Shown: in pieces, positions 23,357 to 32,077 of the stretch
How the letters are laid out: each line of letters opens with the position of its first letter
Position numbering within the stretch: the first letter of the stretch is position 1
Assembly: GCF_003002095.1 (NCBI RefSeq)
Contig: NZ_PVZC01000003.1
Location: 248,001-312,000, forward strand
Origin: Allonocardiopsis opalescens
GTDB lineage: Bacteria > Actinomycetota > Actinomycetes > Streptosporangiales > Streptosporangiaceae
Length of the DNA: 64,000 nucleotides
Reading direction: 5' to 3'
Program-made: the position numbers and the translations under genes
The notes under the pieces: generated by a model
Database searches by the model: none
The model's input: only the letters and a program-made list of their open reading frames with translations
What the model was told of the DNA's origin: nothing

Positions 23357-24601
23357 ATGCACTTAAAACGATCAAGGCGCGTACTGCCAGTGATCTTTCT
23401 TGTGGCGATACTTGCGGCGTCTCTGGGAACGCCCGCCTGGGCGGAGCGAGTTGATCGCAGGGAATCTGTTTCGATCGCGATGAATCTCGAAATCTCCCTC
23501 AATGACGAGGTTGATGGTAGAGAGGGATTAGTGATAGATGCTCTGCGAAACGGCAGTGTGCAACACGCGGTTCTACGGTTCTCCGACAGTGACGCCACGG
23601 GAGAGTACTTCTTTGACGGTGAGCGCTCTGATCGATTGCTCGATTTCATGGATGCTGCGTTCATCGCCAATGGCGTCGATCGGCCAGCGCTTTCATCGAT
23701 AACTATTCCCGTGGTCGATGTCGATGATCGGTACACGCCTGAACGGATCGAGGATATCGTTCCTGGATCCGTGCGGTCGACGCGTTATATAAACGTTGAT
23801 TCGGCGCTCCGGGGGCGCCAGGATTCAGCTCCATTGGAGTCGGACGAGTCGGAAAGTCGAGCAGAGTCGATTGATATAGCCAATTGGGCTCCGTCCTACT
23901 ACCGGGCTTCTATGTATTCAACGACTCGCAGAAGGCCGCCGGACTATGATGTCACTGTTCCTGTTCGACTATTCGAGCACTGGTTCAGATGGGATGCTCA
24001 ACAGGGTCACTCTCCTATTCTGATGCCTGACGATTGGGGGATCGAGATAGAGGTCAGTCTTTATAATAATGATCCAGGAGGTCTGATCAGACCTTTCTGT
24101 ACGAATGTAGAGGACGGCGATCCGAATCACTTCTCCAGAGGTTATTGGGCAAGTGAGCAGATTGAAGCCTGGACTTCCAGTATTCCTAGTAGTGCCGAAC
24201 CGTACCTCGATGATGTCCGGCTGTCTGACGCATGTAATAGAAATGCGATAGCAATCGGTGTCGGGCGGCCGGTGAACATCTCGCATGACGCGAATTATTT
24301 CGTCAGTATGTACATGATTCCCGGGACTGCGACGACGAGCGAAATATGGGCCGGGGCTCAGGCGGTGAGCCATGATTGCCCGGGCGTGGCTCAATCGATT
24401 TGTATGGATCTGAACACGGAGCGCGAATTTCCGGTGGGGGATGGCGAAAAGGGTGCGCCGTATGCTAATAGGGATCGTAATTTCAGTGCACCTGGATGTG
24501 TGCAGATGGTCGATGGATGGAGCGCTCCAGTATACTGGGAAAATGGAACGTTTCCCTCGTTTGGGTCAACTAGCGCCGACTATTGTCCACGTAACCGATA
24601 G
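23357..24601 (+). CDS. Secreted protein of unknown function
   Basis: 414 residues. A signal peptide (MHLKRSRRVLPVIFLVAILAASLGTPAWAE) is clear. The mature part has no family I recognise; its C-terminal half contains six Cys (RPFCTN, SDACNRN, HDCPGVAQSICMD, APGCVQM, ADYCPRN) that may form disulfides, and a Trp/Tyr-rich middle (NWAPSYYRASMYSTTRR). Base composition is lower in GC (about 55% by eye) than the chromosome. It lies just outside attR, so it may be a relic of an older island. The start is the ATG before the signal sequence. Confidence 0.75.
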   Translation: MHLKRSRRVLPVIFLVAILAASLGTPAWAERVDRRESVSIAMNLEISLNDEVDGREGLVIDALRNGSVQHAVLRFSDSDATGEYFFDGERSDRLLDFMDAAFIANGVDRPALSSITIPVVDVDDRYTPERIEDIVPGSVRSTRYINVDSALRGRQDSAPLESDESESRAESIDIANWAPSYYRASMYSTTRRRPPDYDVTVPVRLFEHWFRWDAQQGHSPILMPDDWGIEIEVSLYNNDPGGLIRPFCTNVEDGDPNHFSRGYWASEQIEAWTSSIPSSAEPYLDDVRLSDACNRNAIAIGVGRPVNISHDANYFVSMYMIPGTATTSEIWAGAQAVSHDCPGVAQSICMDLNTEREFPVGDGEKGAPYANRDRNFSAPGCVQMVDGWSAPVYWENGTFPSFGSTSADYCPRNR

Positions 24602-24648
24602 CTAACGCGGGTCAGGGGGTCCGAAGTCCGGGCTCCCTGACCGTAGTC

Positions 24649-25338
24649 ATGAAATTGGTGTCAAGAATGCGTAGGTCGGTCCCGTTTCTTGCTTCCGCCG
24701 TGCTGGGGCTTGTGGCGGTGGTGGGGGTGCTCGTGCATCCTTACCTGCTGCGGGAGGCGTGTGGTCCCTTTTCGACCTTCGACGGAGGTGGTGGCGTCCC
24801 GCTCATGACCTTCAGGTGCCGGGGGAGCGGAGAAACGGGCGAGATCGGCGCTACGGCGCTTCTTGTGCTGCCGGTCGGCTTTCTGAGTGTGGCGGTCTGG
24901 TCATTGCTGGGCGCGGTGGCCATCGTTTCTGCGGTCTTGCTGGCTCGTCGTACGCGTGCCGCTCGGGTGGTGGCGGTGCTCGTGGGGGTGATCGGGCTGT
25001 CAAGTGCCGGGATGGTGGCATTCTTCGTCCATGGTTACGGTGATGTCTGCGCTGATCTCGACACCTCGATCGAGAGTGCGTCCACGGAGTATGCGCCCGC
25101 CTCTTTGATCGGAGGTTACGGCTTCGGCTCCTCGGGGGCGTGCGCGGTCTACGGTGAGCTGCCCGCTGACTACGTCTCGGAGGCCGATGTGAACACCTTG
25201 GTGGACGCTCGTTTTCCCGGCTATGCGTTGAGGCTGGCGACTGGCGGGTCGGTGATGATCGTCGCGGTCTCGGTCGCCCTCGCCTTCATGGTGGCGCGGC
25301 ATCCGATCGGCTCGGGTCCTAGGACTGATTCGGTATGA
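24649..25338 (+). CDS. Membrane protein of unknown function
   Basis: 229 residues with four predicted membrane helices: FLASAVLGLVAVVGVLVHPYLL, ALLVLPVGFLSVAVWSLLGAV or its continuation, AARVVAVLVGVIGLSSAGMVAFF, and SVMIVAVSVALAFMVA. Extracytoplasmic loops contain Cys (ACGPF, FRCRG, DVCAD, GACAVYG). No known family is recognised. It follows the secreted protein by 47 bp in the same direction and may form a unit with it. Confidence 0.75.
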   Translation: MKLVSRMRRSVPFLASAVLGLVAVVGVLVHPYLLREACGPFSTFDGGGGVPLMTFRCRGSGETGEIGATALLVLPVGFLSVAVWSLLGAVAIVSAVLLARRTRAARVVAVLVGVIGLSSAGMVAFFVHGYGDVCADLDTSIESASTEYAPASLIGGYGFGSSGACAVYGELPADYVSEADVNTLVDARFPGYALRLATGGSVMIVAVSVALAFMVARHPIGSGPRTDSV

Positions 25339-25405
25339 ATCGCTCATTGGATCCGGAAGCGCGCAACGAGAGCGGCCACCAAGAAGATCGCTGTTAGATG
25401 GGCGG

Positions 25406-25885
25406 ATGGACGGTATGACGGGTGAGCGGGCCGGCGGTTCTGGTGCTGGCGCGCCGCTGGTGGGTGGGGTTCGGTTGCCGGACGGCTCCTGGGTGCGGGG
25501 GCGGGGGCTGCGGTATCCGGTGCCGGAGGGAGCTGAGCCGGAGTTCGGGCTGTACCTGGGGTCGGGGCGGATGCGGCGGCGGTATGAGGGAGCGCTGACG
25601 TGGGCGCACGAGTGGGTCGAGTGGCCTGATTTCCTGGTGCCGCGCGATCGGGACGCGGCCGTACGGGCGATTCGGGACCTTTACGAGCGGGCGGCCGCCG
25701 GGGAGGTGGTGGAGGTGGCCTGCGGGGGCGGGGTCGGTCGGACGGGTACGGTGATCGCGTGTATGGCGGTGCTGGCCGGGGTCGATCCGGTGGACGCCGT
25801 CGCCTGGACGCGTGAGCACCACCATCCCCGGGCTGTCGAGACCCCGTGGCAGCGTCGCTGGGTGCGGCGGTTTCCCGCGGCCTGA
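25406..25885 (+). CDS. Protein-tyrosine phosphatase-like protein
   Basis: 159 residues. The P-loop VEVACGGGVGRTGTVIACMAVLAG matches the C-x5-R(S/T) signature of cysteine-dependent phosphatases (Cys followed by GGGVGRT), and the DFLVPRD region may provide the general acid. Downstream DAVAWTREHHHPRAVETPWQRRWV resembles the dual-specificity phosphatase end seen in actinomycete proteins. The usual His before the Cys is Ala here. Cytoplasmic; substrate unknown. Confidence 0.82.
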   Translation: MDGMTGERAGGSGAGAPLVGGVRLPDGSWVRGRGLRYPVPEGAEPEFGLYLGSGRMRRRYEGALTWAHEWVEWPDFLVPRDRDAAVRAIRDLYERAAAGEVVEVACGGGVGRTGTVIACMAVLAGVDPVDAVAWTREHHHPRAVETPWQRRWVRRFPAA

Positions 25886-25955
25886 ACGGCGCCTTGCCGG
25901 CGACGGCGGTTGCTGCACCAGGAGTGTGCACAGCGTTCGGCCGCGGCCTCGCCGG

Positions 25956-26150
25956 TCAGGTGTACGGGGCGAGGAGTACGAACAGGCCGCCCAGGGCGGA
26001 CAGGGCGGTTATCGCGGCGGTGAGGGCGAGGCCGCCGGCCTTGACGGCCATGGGCCAGGAGGCGTCGGTCTCGCGGGCCACCAGCACGCCGATCGCCGCT
26101 ACCAGCAGGGACACCGCGACGATCACGGCGGCGGCCAGGACGACACCCAT
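25956..26150 (-). CDS. Small two-helix membrane protein
   Basis: 64 residues: MGVVLAAAVIVAVSLLVAAIGVLVARE and AGGLALTAAITALSALGGLFVLLAPYT form two membrane helices with a short loop. No family assigned. It points the same way as the lanthipeptide genes but lies beyond their terminator, so a link to them is doubtful. Confidence 0.6.
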   Translation of the reverse strand: MGVVLAAAVIVAVSLLVAAIGVLVARETDASWPMAVKAGGLALTAAITALSALGGLFVLLAPYT

Positions 26151-26297
26151 GGACGGCAGGCCCTTCGCATCGGCGGCGGCTCTCGATCGGTCCGCCCGGG
26201 CGAGGACGCGCCGGACGGAGGAGAACCGGAAGGATCTCTTTCAGGTGCGCACCAGCGTGCCATTCTCCGTGTCGTTTCTGATCGGCAATTGTGTGTT

Positions 26298-26319
26298 TTG
26301 CACCTGCATCTTGGTGCAA
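26298..26319. promoter_or_regulatory. Inverted repeat TTGCACC-N8-GGTGCAA, possible operator
   Basis: A 7-bp inverted repeat followed by a third TTGCACC at 26330-26336. It lies in the 374-bp gene-free gap between the small membrane protein and the lanthipeptide terminator, which otherwise shows no credible gene. Confidence 0.4.
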
Positions 26320-26524
26320 TGGCACCGAGTTGCACCGCGGCCGGTGTCGGCACCGCGCCACGGTCGTCGGCGCGCGGCGGGGTCGGGCCCGCGTGGTCTC
26401 CCGGCGGCTGGACGGGCTCCCGTACGGCCGTGTGCCGCCCATCGGACGGCCTCGCGCCGTACAAGCGTACGTTTCGGTGCCCCACGGGGGTTTGCCGCCG
26501 ATAGGAAGTGCGGGAAGAAGAGGA

Positions 26525-26559
26525 CGAGGGGTGGGTCGCCGATTCCGACCCACCCCTCG
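26525..26559 (-). terminator. Terminator of the lanthipeptide operon
   Basis: Perfect 14-bp stem CGAGGGGTGGGTCG with a 7-nt loop, 100 bp after the precursor stop. On the minus strand it is followed by the pyrimidine-rich TCCTCTTCTTCCC. Confidence 0.7.
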
Positions 26560-26658
26560 CTCTCGGGGCTGGGGACCGGACGGTCAGGCCGCCGCTGGGG
26601 GCGGGGCCGTGCGGTCACCCGTCAGGTGCGGGCGCCGGGGCGCTCCGCACGGGGCCGA

Positions 26659-26778
26659 CTAGGAGTCGGAGTGGACGCCGGTGAAGCAGAGGAGCAGGCT
26701 GAGGTAGCTGATGGCCTTGTCCTGCTCGGTCTCGGCGGCGGGGGCGTCCAGGGCCTGCAGGTTGAGGACGAAGGACAT
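26659..26778 (-). CDS. Class III lanthipeptide precursor peptide
   Basis: 39 residues, too short for routine gene calling, with a good ribosome site (GAGAGGAAAG) before ATG. The leader MSFVLNLQALDAPAAETEQ contains LNLQAL, matching the leader motif recognised by class III synthetases (as in LLDLQGM of AmfS). The core has S24-Y-L-S27-L-L-L-C31, the S-x2-S-x3-C labionin motif and the SLLLC box shared with SapB/AmfS, followed by the tail FTGVHSDS with three more Ser/Thr. Unlike RamS/AmfS there is only one ring motif. It lies 79 bp after the synthetase gene on the same strand, as ramS follows ramC. Confidence 0.88.
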   Translation of the reverse strand: MSFVLNLQALDAPAAETEQDKAISYLSLLLCFTGVHSDS

Positions 26779-26857
26779 GGTCTTTCCTCTCTTTCGTGTC
26801 GCCGGGGCGACGGGGGTGCCGTGGCGCGGTCGCGCCGGGCGGCCGCCGGTGCCTGGG

Positions 26858-29521
26858 TCAGGCGCCGGACGATTCGAGGGGCTCCCTGTGCAGGGGCCGG
26901 GGTGGTGGGGAGTCGGGGCCGGCCGGGGCGGGCACGGCGCTGAGGAAGGGCAGGAGGGGCACGCAGGGGTCGCGGACGGCGGCCAGGGCCAGCACGACGC
27001 CGGCGCCGCCGGTGGCGAGGTCCATCGAGAGGCGCATCAGCTGGTCGCCGGGGAAGGCGATCTCGCCGTGCAGGCCGACCATGTGCCAGTGCAGCCGGTC
27101 GCGCTTGAGCGCGATCTTCTCCTCCAGCAGGCCGTCGACGCGGCCCGGTTCGCGCAGCCGGCCGAGGAAGCCGATCTGGCCCGCCGCGCCCTCGAAGAGC
27201 ATGGGGAAGACGCAGAACTCGGCCTCGGCGGCCCGGCGGATCCGCGCCAGCGCGGCCCGCAGGCCGGGGTCCTCGCGGTGCCGCAGGAACTCCCGGAGCA
27301 CCAGGCCGATCCCGGCCGAGCCGACGGCGACGTAGGGCATCCGGCGCGAGCCGTCGTCGACGTACAGGGCGTCTTGGGCCTCGTCGTGCACGCAGCGGGC
27401 GAGGTCGCGCCGCAGGGCCTGCTCGGCCAGGCCGAGGAGCGCGGTGTCGCCGGTCTCCTCGTACAGGCGCACGAAGAGCAGCGCTGCGCCGGAGTCGCCG
27501 TGCATCAGCCCGGCCCGCACCCGGTCGCGCCCCTCGGCGCCCCGCGCGCGCTCCGCCGCCCGGGCGGCGAGCCGGCCGGCCGCGTCCAGGGCGGCCGCGC
27601 GCAGCTCCCGGTCGCCCAGACGGGCGGCGAAGTGCAGCTGGTTGAGCGCCACACCGGCGAGGCCGCTGAAGAGGTCGGCGCCGAGGTTCGCGGTGCCGGC
27701 CCGCTGGGCCAGCTCCAGGGTGCGCACGGCGTCGTCGTGCCGGCCGATCTGGTCGAGCGCGTAGGCGATCCCGTGCAGGCCGTCGTAGCAGCCGAGCCGG
27801 TGCGGGCCCTCGTGCTCGCGGACCCGCCGCAGCAGCCAGTCCTCGTACTCGGGGCGGCGGCCGTGCCCGCCGGCCGCGAGTGCGTAGAGCACGCCCGCCG
27901 CCCCGTAGGCCAGGCCGAGGCCGGAGTAGCGGAACTGCTCGACGTCGCCAGGGAACAGCCGGTCGGCGCGCTCGGGGGTGGCGCTGTCCCAGACGGCGCG
28001 GGCGACGGACGCCTCGATCGCGCCCCAGTCGGGGCCGTGCCCGCCGTCGCCGGCGATGAGCGCGCTGGACCGGCGGACCTGCCCGGGGGTGCCCGAGGGC
28101 GGCGCGGCGGCGAGGTCCAGATCGCGCAGGACGCCCTCGGCCCAGTCGGCGGGGACGTCGAAGCGGCGCCGTACCGCGTCGACGAGCGCTTCGGCGCGGC
28201 TGGGGTCGAGCGTGAGCAGCATGGTGAGCGGCAGGAAGACCGCGATCTTCAGGCAGGCGAGCGCGTACCGGTCGGCGGCGAGCGCGTCGCGGCGGTCCGG
28301 CGGGAAGAAGCCGGGGGCTCCCATGCCGACGCCGGTCCGCGGCTGGTCGGCGCGGGCGGCCAGCTCGAAGTCGAGCAGCACGATCCGTCCGTCGCCGCGG
28401 ACCATGATGTTGTTGGGGTGCAGGTCGCCGAAGGCGGTCCCGCGCCGGTGCAGCCGGCCGATCGCGGCCTCGACCTGTGCGGTGGTGTCCAGCGCCCACC
28501 GGGTGAACGCGGCGACCGCCGCGGGATCGGTGTCGGGGTGCACCAGGGGGTGGCGGGCGGCGATCTCGGTGCTGAGCGTGCGCCCCTCGACGTACTCCTG
28601 CACCAGGAAGTGGTGCTCCCACACGACCAGGTGGTCGTAGGCGTCGACGACCCCCTCGACGTCGGCCAGTTCGCGCAGCACCTCCCACTCGTGCCGGAGG
28701 CGGGCGACGGCGTCGCGGCCCGACGGGTCCAGGCCGGCGTGCGGACGGGCCTCCTTGAGGACGACGGTGCGTCCGCTGCCGCGGTCGGTCGCCAGGTAGA
28801 TTCCGCCCGAATTCGAAAAATGTAGCGCCGATCGGATGTCGTAAGGGAAGTCCTTCGGTGCCTCGTCCTGCTGCCTGGATTGGAGCGCGTCGATCAGGAA
28901 CTGCGGCGGCCGGACCCATTCCGGGACCGAGAACACGGGTTCGCGGTTGTCGGGGACGAGGTTTCCTTCGGGGTCCTCGATCGCGGGGACGGGCTCGCCC
29001 AGCTCATTTCTGGTGAACCGTTCGGTGAAAGCGCCGTAGCGCAGGTAGAGCGGCCCTTCGCCCCAGCGGAGGTCGGTGAGGACGTAGGCGCCGCCGAGGC
29101 CGTGCAGCGCTTCCGACAGCTCCTCCAGGGCGGCGCGCAGCCGTTCGTCGGAGTCGGGGTAGAGCGTGATGAACTTTCCGCTGCCGCCGCGGTCGGCGTA
29201 CTTGAGGTTCCTGGAGATGAACGCCGCCTCGCTGACCAGGAACTTGAAGGCGATCTGGTGCTTGAGGCAGTAGTCGGCGGTGATCCGCAGCACCTTCTCG
29301 GCCGACTCGCGGGCGGCCGAGACATGGATCTTCCAGCCCTGGGCAGGCAGCCGCCCGCCGTCCCTGAGGTAGTGGCACCACGGGCCGCTCCTGCGGCTGC
29401 GCCAGCCCGGCGGCGGTTCGGCGGCGACCGGCTCGAAACACGCGCGATCAGCTCGCCAGCCGTTCGGCTCTTCGTAGAAAAGACGGTTCGCAAGGCAATA
29501 CTGAAAGTAGCGTAATTTCAC
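26858..29521 (-). CDS. Class III lanthionine synthetase (LanKC)
   Basis: 887 residues from GTG (VKLRYFQYCLANRLFYEE), 43 nt downstream of a consensus promoter -10. It has three domains: an N-terminal phosphoSer/Thr lyase (about 1-220, with WKIHVSAARESAEKVL and FKFLVSEAAFISRNLKYADRGGSGKFITLYP); a Ser/Thr kinase (about 225-450: ATP lysine in RTVVLKEARP, catalytic GDLHPNNIM at 365-373, metal-binding DFE at 384-386); and a LanC-like cyclase (about 480-887) ending LSMDLATGGAGVVLALA. As in this class, the canonical zinc ligands are not apparent. It phosphorylates and eliminates core Ser/Thr and forms lanthionine or labionin rings. No transporter or protease gene is adjacent. Confidence 0.95.
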   Translation of the reverse strand: MKLRYFQYCLANRLFYEEPNGWRADRACFEPVAAEPPPGWRSRRSGPWCHYLRDGGRLPAQGWKIHVSAARESAEKVLRITADYCLKHQIAFKFLVSEAAFISRNLKYADRGGSGKFITLYPDSDERLRAALEELSEALHGLGGAYVLTDLRWGEGPLYLRYGAFTERFTRNELGEPVPAIEDPEGNLVPDNREPVFSVPEWVRPPQFLIDALQSRQQDEAPKDFPYDIRSALHFSNSGGIYLATDRGSGRTVVLKEARPHAGLDPSGRDAVARLRHEWEVLRELADVEGVVDAYDHLVVWEHHFLVQEYVEGRTLSTEIAARHPLVHPDTDPAAVAAFTRWALDTTAQVEAAIGRLHRRGTAFGDLHPNNIMVRGDGRIVLLDFELAARADQPRTGVGMGAPGFFPPDRRDALAADRYALACLKIAVFLPLTMLLTLDPSRAEALVDAVRRRFDVPADWAEGVLRDLDLAAAPPSGTPGQVRRSSALIAGDGGHGPDWGAIEASVARAVWDSATPERADRLFPGDVEQFRYSGLGLAYGAAGVLYALAAGGHGRRPEYEDWLLRRVREHEGPHRLGCYDGLHGIAYALDQIGRHDDAVRTLELAQRAGTANLGADLFSGLAGVALNQLHFAARLGDRELRAAALDAAGRLAARAAERARGAEGRDRVRAGLMHGDSGAALLFVRLYEETGDTALLGLAEQALRRDLARCVHDEAQDALYVDDGSRRMPYVAVGSAGIGLVLREFLRHREDPGLRAALARIRRAAEAEFCVFPMLFEGAAGQIGFLGRLREPGRVDGLLEEKIALKRDRLHWHMVGLHGEIAFPGDQLMRLSMDLATGGAGVVLALAAVRDPCVPLLPFLSAVPAPAGPDSPPPRPLHREPLESSGA

Positions 29522-29563
29522 TGATCATCAACTCGTCGTTCCTCGGCGGTCGAAGCAGGTTCG

Positions 29564-29592
29564 ATTATGTGGGGGACCTAAAATCCTGTCAA
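29564..29592 (-). promoter_or_regulatory. Sigma70-type promoter of the lanthipeptide operon
   Basis: TTGACA (29592-29587), 17-bp spacer, CATAAT (29569-29564): nearly perfect vegetative consensus, rare in such GC-rich DNA. The predicted transcript start is about 35 nt before the LanKC GTG. The GTG has only a weak ribosome site, so leader length may matter. Confidence 0.75.
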
Positions 29593-29890
29593 GGTTCGCT
29601 GTGGTGATCGAAACTTTCGCATATTGATCTCTCTGTGATGTCGGACCGCCATTGAAATGCGCAATCGCCGGGCGCGGGCGGATGGTTGAATGCTTAACGG
29701 CCGGTTTTCGTTGACCCAAGTAAATAAAAATGATTGTTACGGCGCTGTCGGCAGGCCGCGTTCGATCGGTTGGCGCGGTCGCGGACACGGCCGGTGATAC
29801 GAAGGCTCCGGGCCGTGACAGCCGCCGCGCCGTGGATCCGCGCGGTACGGCAACGACCGCCGGTGTCAGGTGGTGCGCTCCGGCGCTCGG
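29593..29890. other. AT-rich intergenic region
   Basis: No gene seen. It includes TTGACCCAAGTAAATAAAAA, by far the most AT-rich stretch outside the AIPR gene, and could hold activator sites for the lanthipeptide promoter. Confidence 0.5.
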
Positions 29891-30199
29891 CTAGCGGGGC
29901 CCTGCGGCGCCGGGGCCGTCGTCACGGGCGTCGGACGGGGGCCGCTCGTCCGCGGCCGCGGGGGGCGCCGGGGGCTCGGCGGGCTCACCGCCGCCTGAGT
30001 CGGGCGGGGCGCCGGCGGACGCGTCGCCGCCGGAGCCCTCGCCGGATCCCTTGCCGGCGGCGAAGGCGGTGCCCATGCCCATGCCGATGGCGAGGCCGAA
30101 GGCGATGCCGATGGCGATGTTGTCCAAGGCCAGGCCGATGGCGATGCCGAAAACGAAGCCGACCGCCATGCCGGTGGCATAAGCCTGCGGTCTGTCCAT
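29891..30199 (-). CDS. Glycine-zipper membrane protein
   Basis: 102 residues from ATG (MDRPQAYATG), 9 nt after GGGAG. The region GMAVGFVFGIAIGLALDNIAIGIAFGLAIGMGMGTAFAAG has GxxxG repeats forming one or two membrane helices. The remaining half is a Pro/Gly/Ala-rich acidic tail. Function unknown; similar small proteins are frequent in actinomycetes. Confidence 0.75.
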   Translation of the reverse strand: MDRPQAYATGMAVGFVFGIAIGLALDNIAIGIAFGLAIGMGMGTAFAAGKGSGEGSGGDASAGAPPDSGGGEPAEPPAPPAAADERPPSDARDDGPGAAGPR

Positions 30200-30285
30200 C
30201 GGGGCCGCTCCCTGCATGATCGCGAAGACACCAGGCTGCCAGCCCCCGGCCGGGGAGCGCAACGCGCGGCGGGGGCCGGGAGCGG

Positions 30286-30693
30286 TCAGGCCGGCGGCGG
30301 GTGCTCGGCGTCGTAGGCGGCCACGGCGCGCTTGCCCGCGTTCAGCCGCCAACCCGCTTCGAGCAGGGCGGCGATCTCGTCCCAGTCGGGACGGGCCGCG
30401 GGGTCGAGCCGCACGCCCACCCAGCCGCTGGGGCCGAGGTACGGCGGCACGAAGTAGCGCTCGGGGTCGGCGCCTACCAGCGCCTCCTGCTCGCCGCGCT
30501 CGGCCTTGATCCACAGCGCCAGCCTGCCGTCGCCGTGGTGGTCGACCTCCAGCCAGGCGTACCGCTTCTTGCGGACCAGGTAGCCGGTGTGGCCCTGGGC
30601 CTGGTCCTGGGTGGTGCCGGGCAGCCCGGCGACGAGGTCGGCCACACGGGTGCGCGCCGCGCTGACGTCGGCGTCCGTCCAGGTCATGTCCAT
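30286..30693 (-). CDS. MmcQ/YjbR family DNA-binding-like protein
   Basis: 135 residues. The fold signature appears in ARTRVADLVAGLPGTTQ, GHTGYLVRKKRYAWLEVDHHGDGRLALWIKAERGEQEALV, FVPPYLGPSGWVGVRLDP and DWDEIAALLEAGWRLNAGKR. YjbR proteins have a CyaY-like fold and an uncertain role, with DNA binding proposed. Probably monocistronic, since strong palindromes separate it from the upstream gene. Confidence 0.88.
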   Translation of the reverse strand: MDMTWTDADVSAARTRVADLVAGLPGTTQDQAQGHTGYLVRKKRYAWLEVDHHGDGRLALWIKAERGEQEALVGADPERYFVPPYLGPSGWVGVRLDPAARPDWDEIAALLEAGWRLNAGKRAVAAYDAEHPPPA

Positions 30694-30736
30694 CCGGCCA
30701 GCCTAGGATCCGGTACCGACACCGCAAGGCCGCGCC

Positions 30737-30781
30737 GCGCGGCGGGGTCCGTCCACAGGCTGTGGACGGACCCCGCCGCGC
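30737..30781 (-). terminator. 45-bp near-perfect palindrome, probable strong terminator
   Basis: Two 22-bp arms that are exact reverse complements around a single central G. The inner part is GTCCGTCCACAG/CTGTGGACGGAC. It lies 86 bp after the aldo-keto reductase stop and 44 bp before the start of the YjbR-like gene. It is unusually long for a terminator and may also act as a cruciform. Confidence 0.6.
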
Positions 30782-30866
30782 TCCCCCGATAGCGGCGCGG
30801 ACGCGCGGCGGCCTCCGTCCGGCCTCGCGCGCCGCGCCACCGCCCGGCTCCGGCCGGGCGGCCGCT

Positions 30867-31877
30867 TCAGGCCCCGGCCGCGTCCAGCCGCGCCAGCTGC
30901 TCCTCGGTGAGCTTCACGTCCAGCGCGGGCAGCGCCGCCTCCAGCTGCTCCAGCGTCCTGGGGCCGGCCAGCGGGACGACCCTCGGCCGCTCCTGGTGCA
31001 TCAGCCAGGCCAGCACCACCTGGTTGGGGGTCGCGCCGGCCTCGGCCGCGATCTCGGTGACGGCGGCCAGCCGCGCGTCGGCGTCCGGGCCCTGGTAGGG
31101 GTCCATCGCCCAGTGGCCCTCGCGCTTGGCGGGGTCGTCGTAGATGCCCTTGAGGATGGGCGAGTACGCGACCAGGGTGAGATCGTCGTGGTGGCGCAGG
31201 TAGTCGTACTGCTCGTCGTCCACGATGGAGACGTGCTCCAGCCCGGCCCGGCGCCGCAGGTAGCTGTGCTGCTGCTGCAGGGCGACCGGCGCCGGCCAGC
31301 CGTTGCGCTCGCACAGCCCTCGGATCCGCTCCAGCCGCCAGGTCCGGACGTTCGACCAGCCGATGTAGCGCGCCTTGCCCGCCCGCACGATCCCGGCCAG
31401 CGCCTCCAGGGTCTCCTCCAGCGGCGTGGACAGGTCGTCGACGTGCACGTAGTACAGGTCGATGTGGTCGGTGCCCAGCCGGCGCAGGCTGTCGTCGATG
31501 TTGCGGCGCAGGGTCTGCGCGCCCGCGCCCTCGAAGTCGCGGCGGGCGATGGTCCAGTCGGGGTCGTCGCGCCCCGCCCACGCGGCGTCGGGGTCGCGCA
31601 CCATCGCGGTGCCCTTGGTGGCGAGGAACACCTGGTCGCGCCGGCCGCCCCGCGCCATCCAGCGGCCGAGCACCGACTCGCTCTCCCCGCCCCGGCTGCC
31701 GCGCTGCAGGAACCAGCCGTAGCAGTTGGCGGTGTCCAGGAAGCCGCCGCCGGCGTCCAGGTAGCGGTCGAGCATCCGGTGCGCCGTCGGCTCGTCGGTG
31801 GTGGTGCCCATCAGCATGCAGCCGAGGGCGAGGTGGCTGACCTGCTCGCCGGTCCGGCCGAGTTCCACAGTCTTCAC
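30867..31877 (-). CDS. Aldo/keto reductase
   Basis: 336 residues from GTG (VKTVELGRTGEQVSHLALG), 4 nt after GGAGG. The AKR tetrad is DTANCYGWF (Asp, Tyr), ATKG (Lys) and LYYVHVDD (His). An NADPH site is formed by VAYSPILKGIYDD and VPLAGPRTLEQLEAAL. It resembles the AKR11/13-like bacterial group that reduces sugars or aldehydes. It stands alone and no pathway partner is visible. Confidence 0.92.
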   Translation of the reverse strand: MKTVELGRTGEQVSHLALGCMLMGTTTDEPTAHRMLDRYLDAGGGFLDTANCYGWFLQRGSRGGESESVLGRWMARGGRRDQVFLATKGTAMVRDPDAAWAGRDDPDWTIARRDFEGAGAQTLRRNIDDSLRRLGTDHIDLYYVHVDDLSTPLEETLEALAGIVRAGKARYIGWSNVRTWRLERIRGLCERNGWPAPVALQQQHSYLRRRAGLEHVSIVDDEQYDYLRHHDDLTLVAYSPILKGIYDDPAKREGHWAMDPYQGPDADARLAAVTEIAAEAGATPNQVVLAWLMHQERPRVVPLAGPRTLEQLEAALPALDVKLTEEQLARLDAAGA

Positions 31878-32077
31878 GTGTACCTCCACGTCGTGCGTTG
31901 GCTTGACGCTAGGTACTGGAGCGCGGTCCAGGTCAAGACGGCATGCGACGGCGCCCGCCGGACGGGGCCGCGGCGTCGGCGCGCGGAGTGCCCCTTCCGG
32001 TCGGCGCGGCCGCCGAGGGCGGCGAGCCGGTCCGGCGGTGCACGCGCCACCCGGGGCCGCGGCCCCCCCGCCGCGGG

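Noticed and set aside
26241-26618. 125-residue minus-strand ORF before the lanthipeptide terminator
   Set aside because: Arg/Pro-rich, overlaps the hairpin terminator and has no domain.
29528-29788. 86-residue minus-strand ORF upstream of the LanKC gene
   Set aside because: It spans the predicted promoter and shows no precursor-like features.
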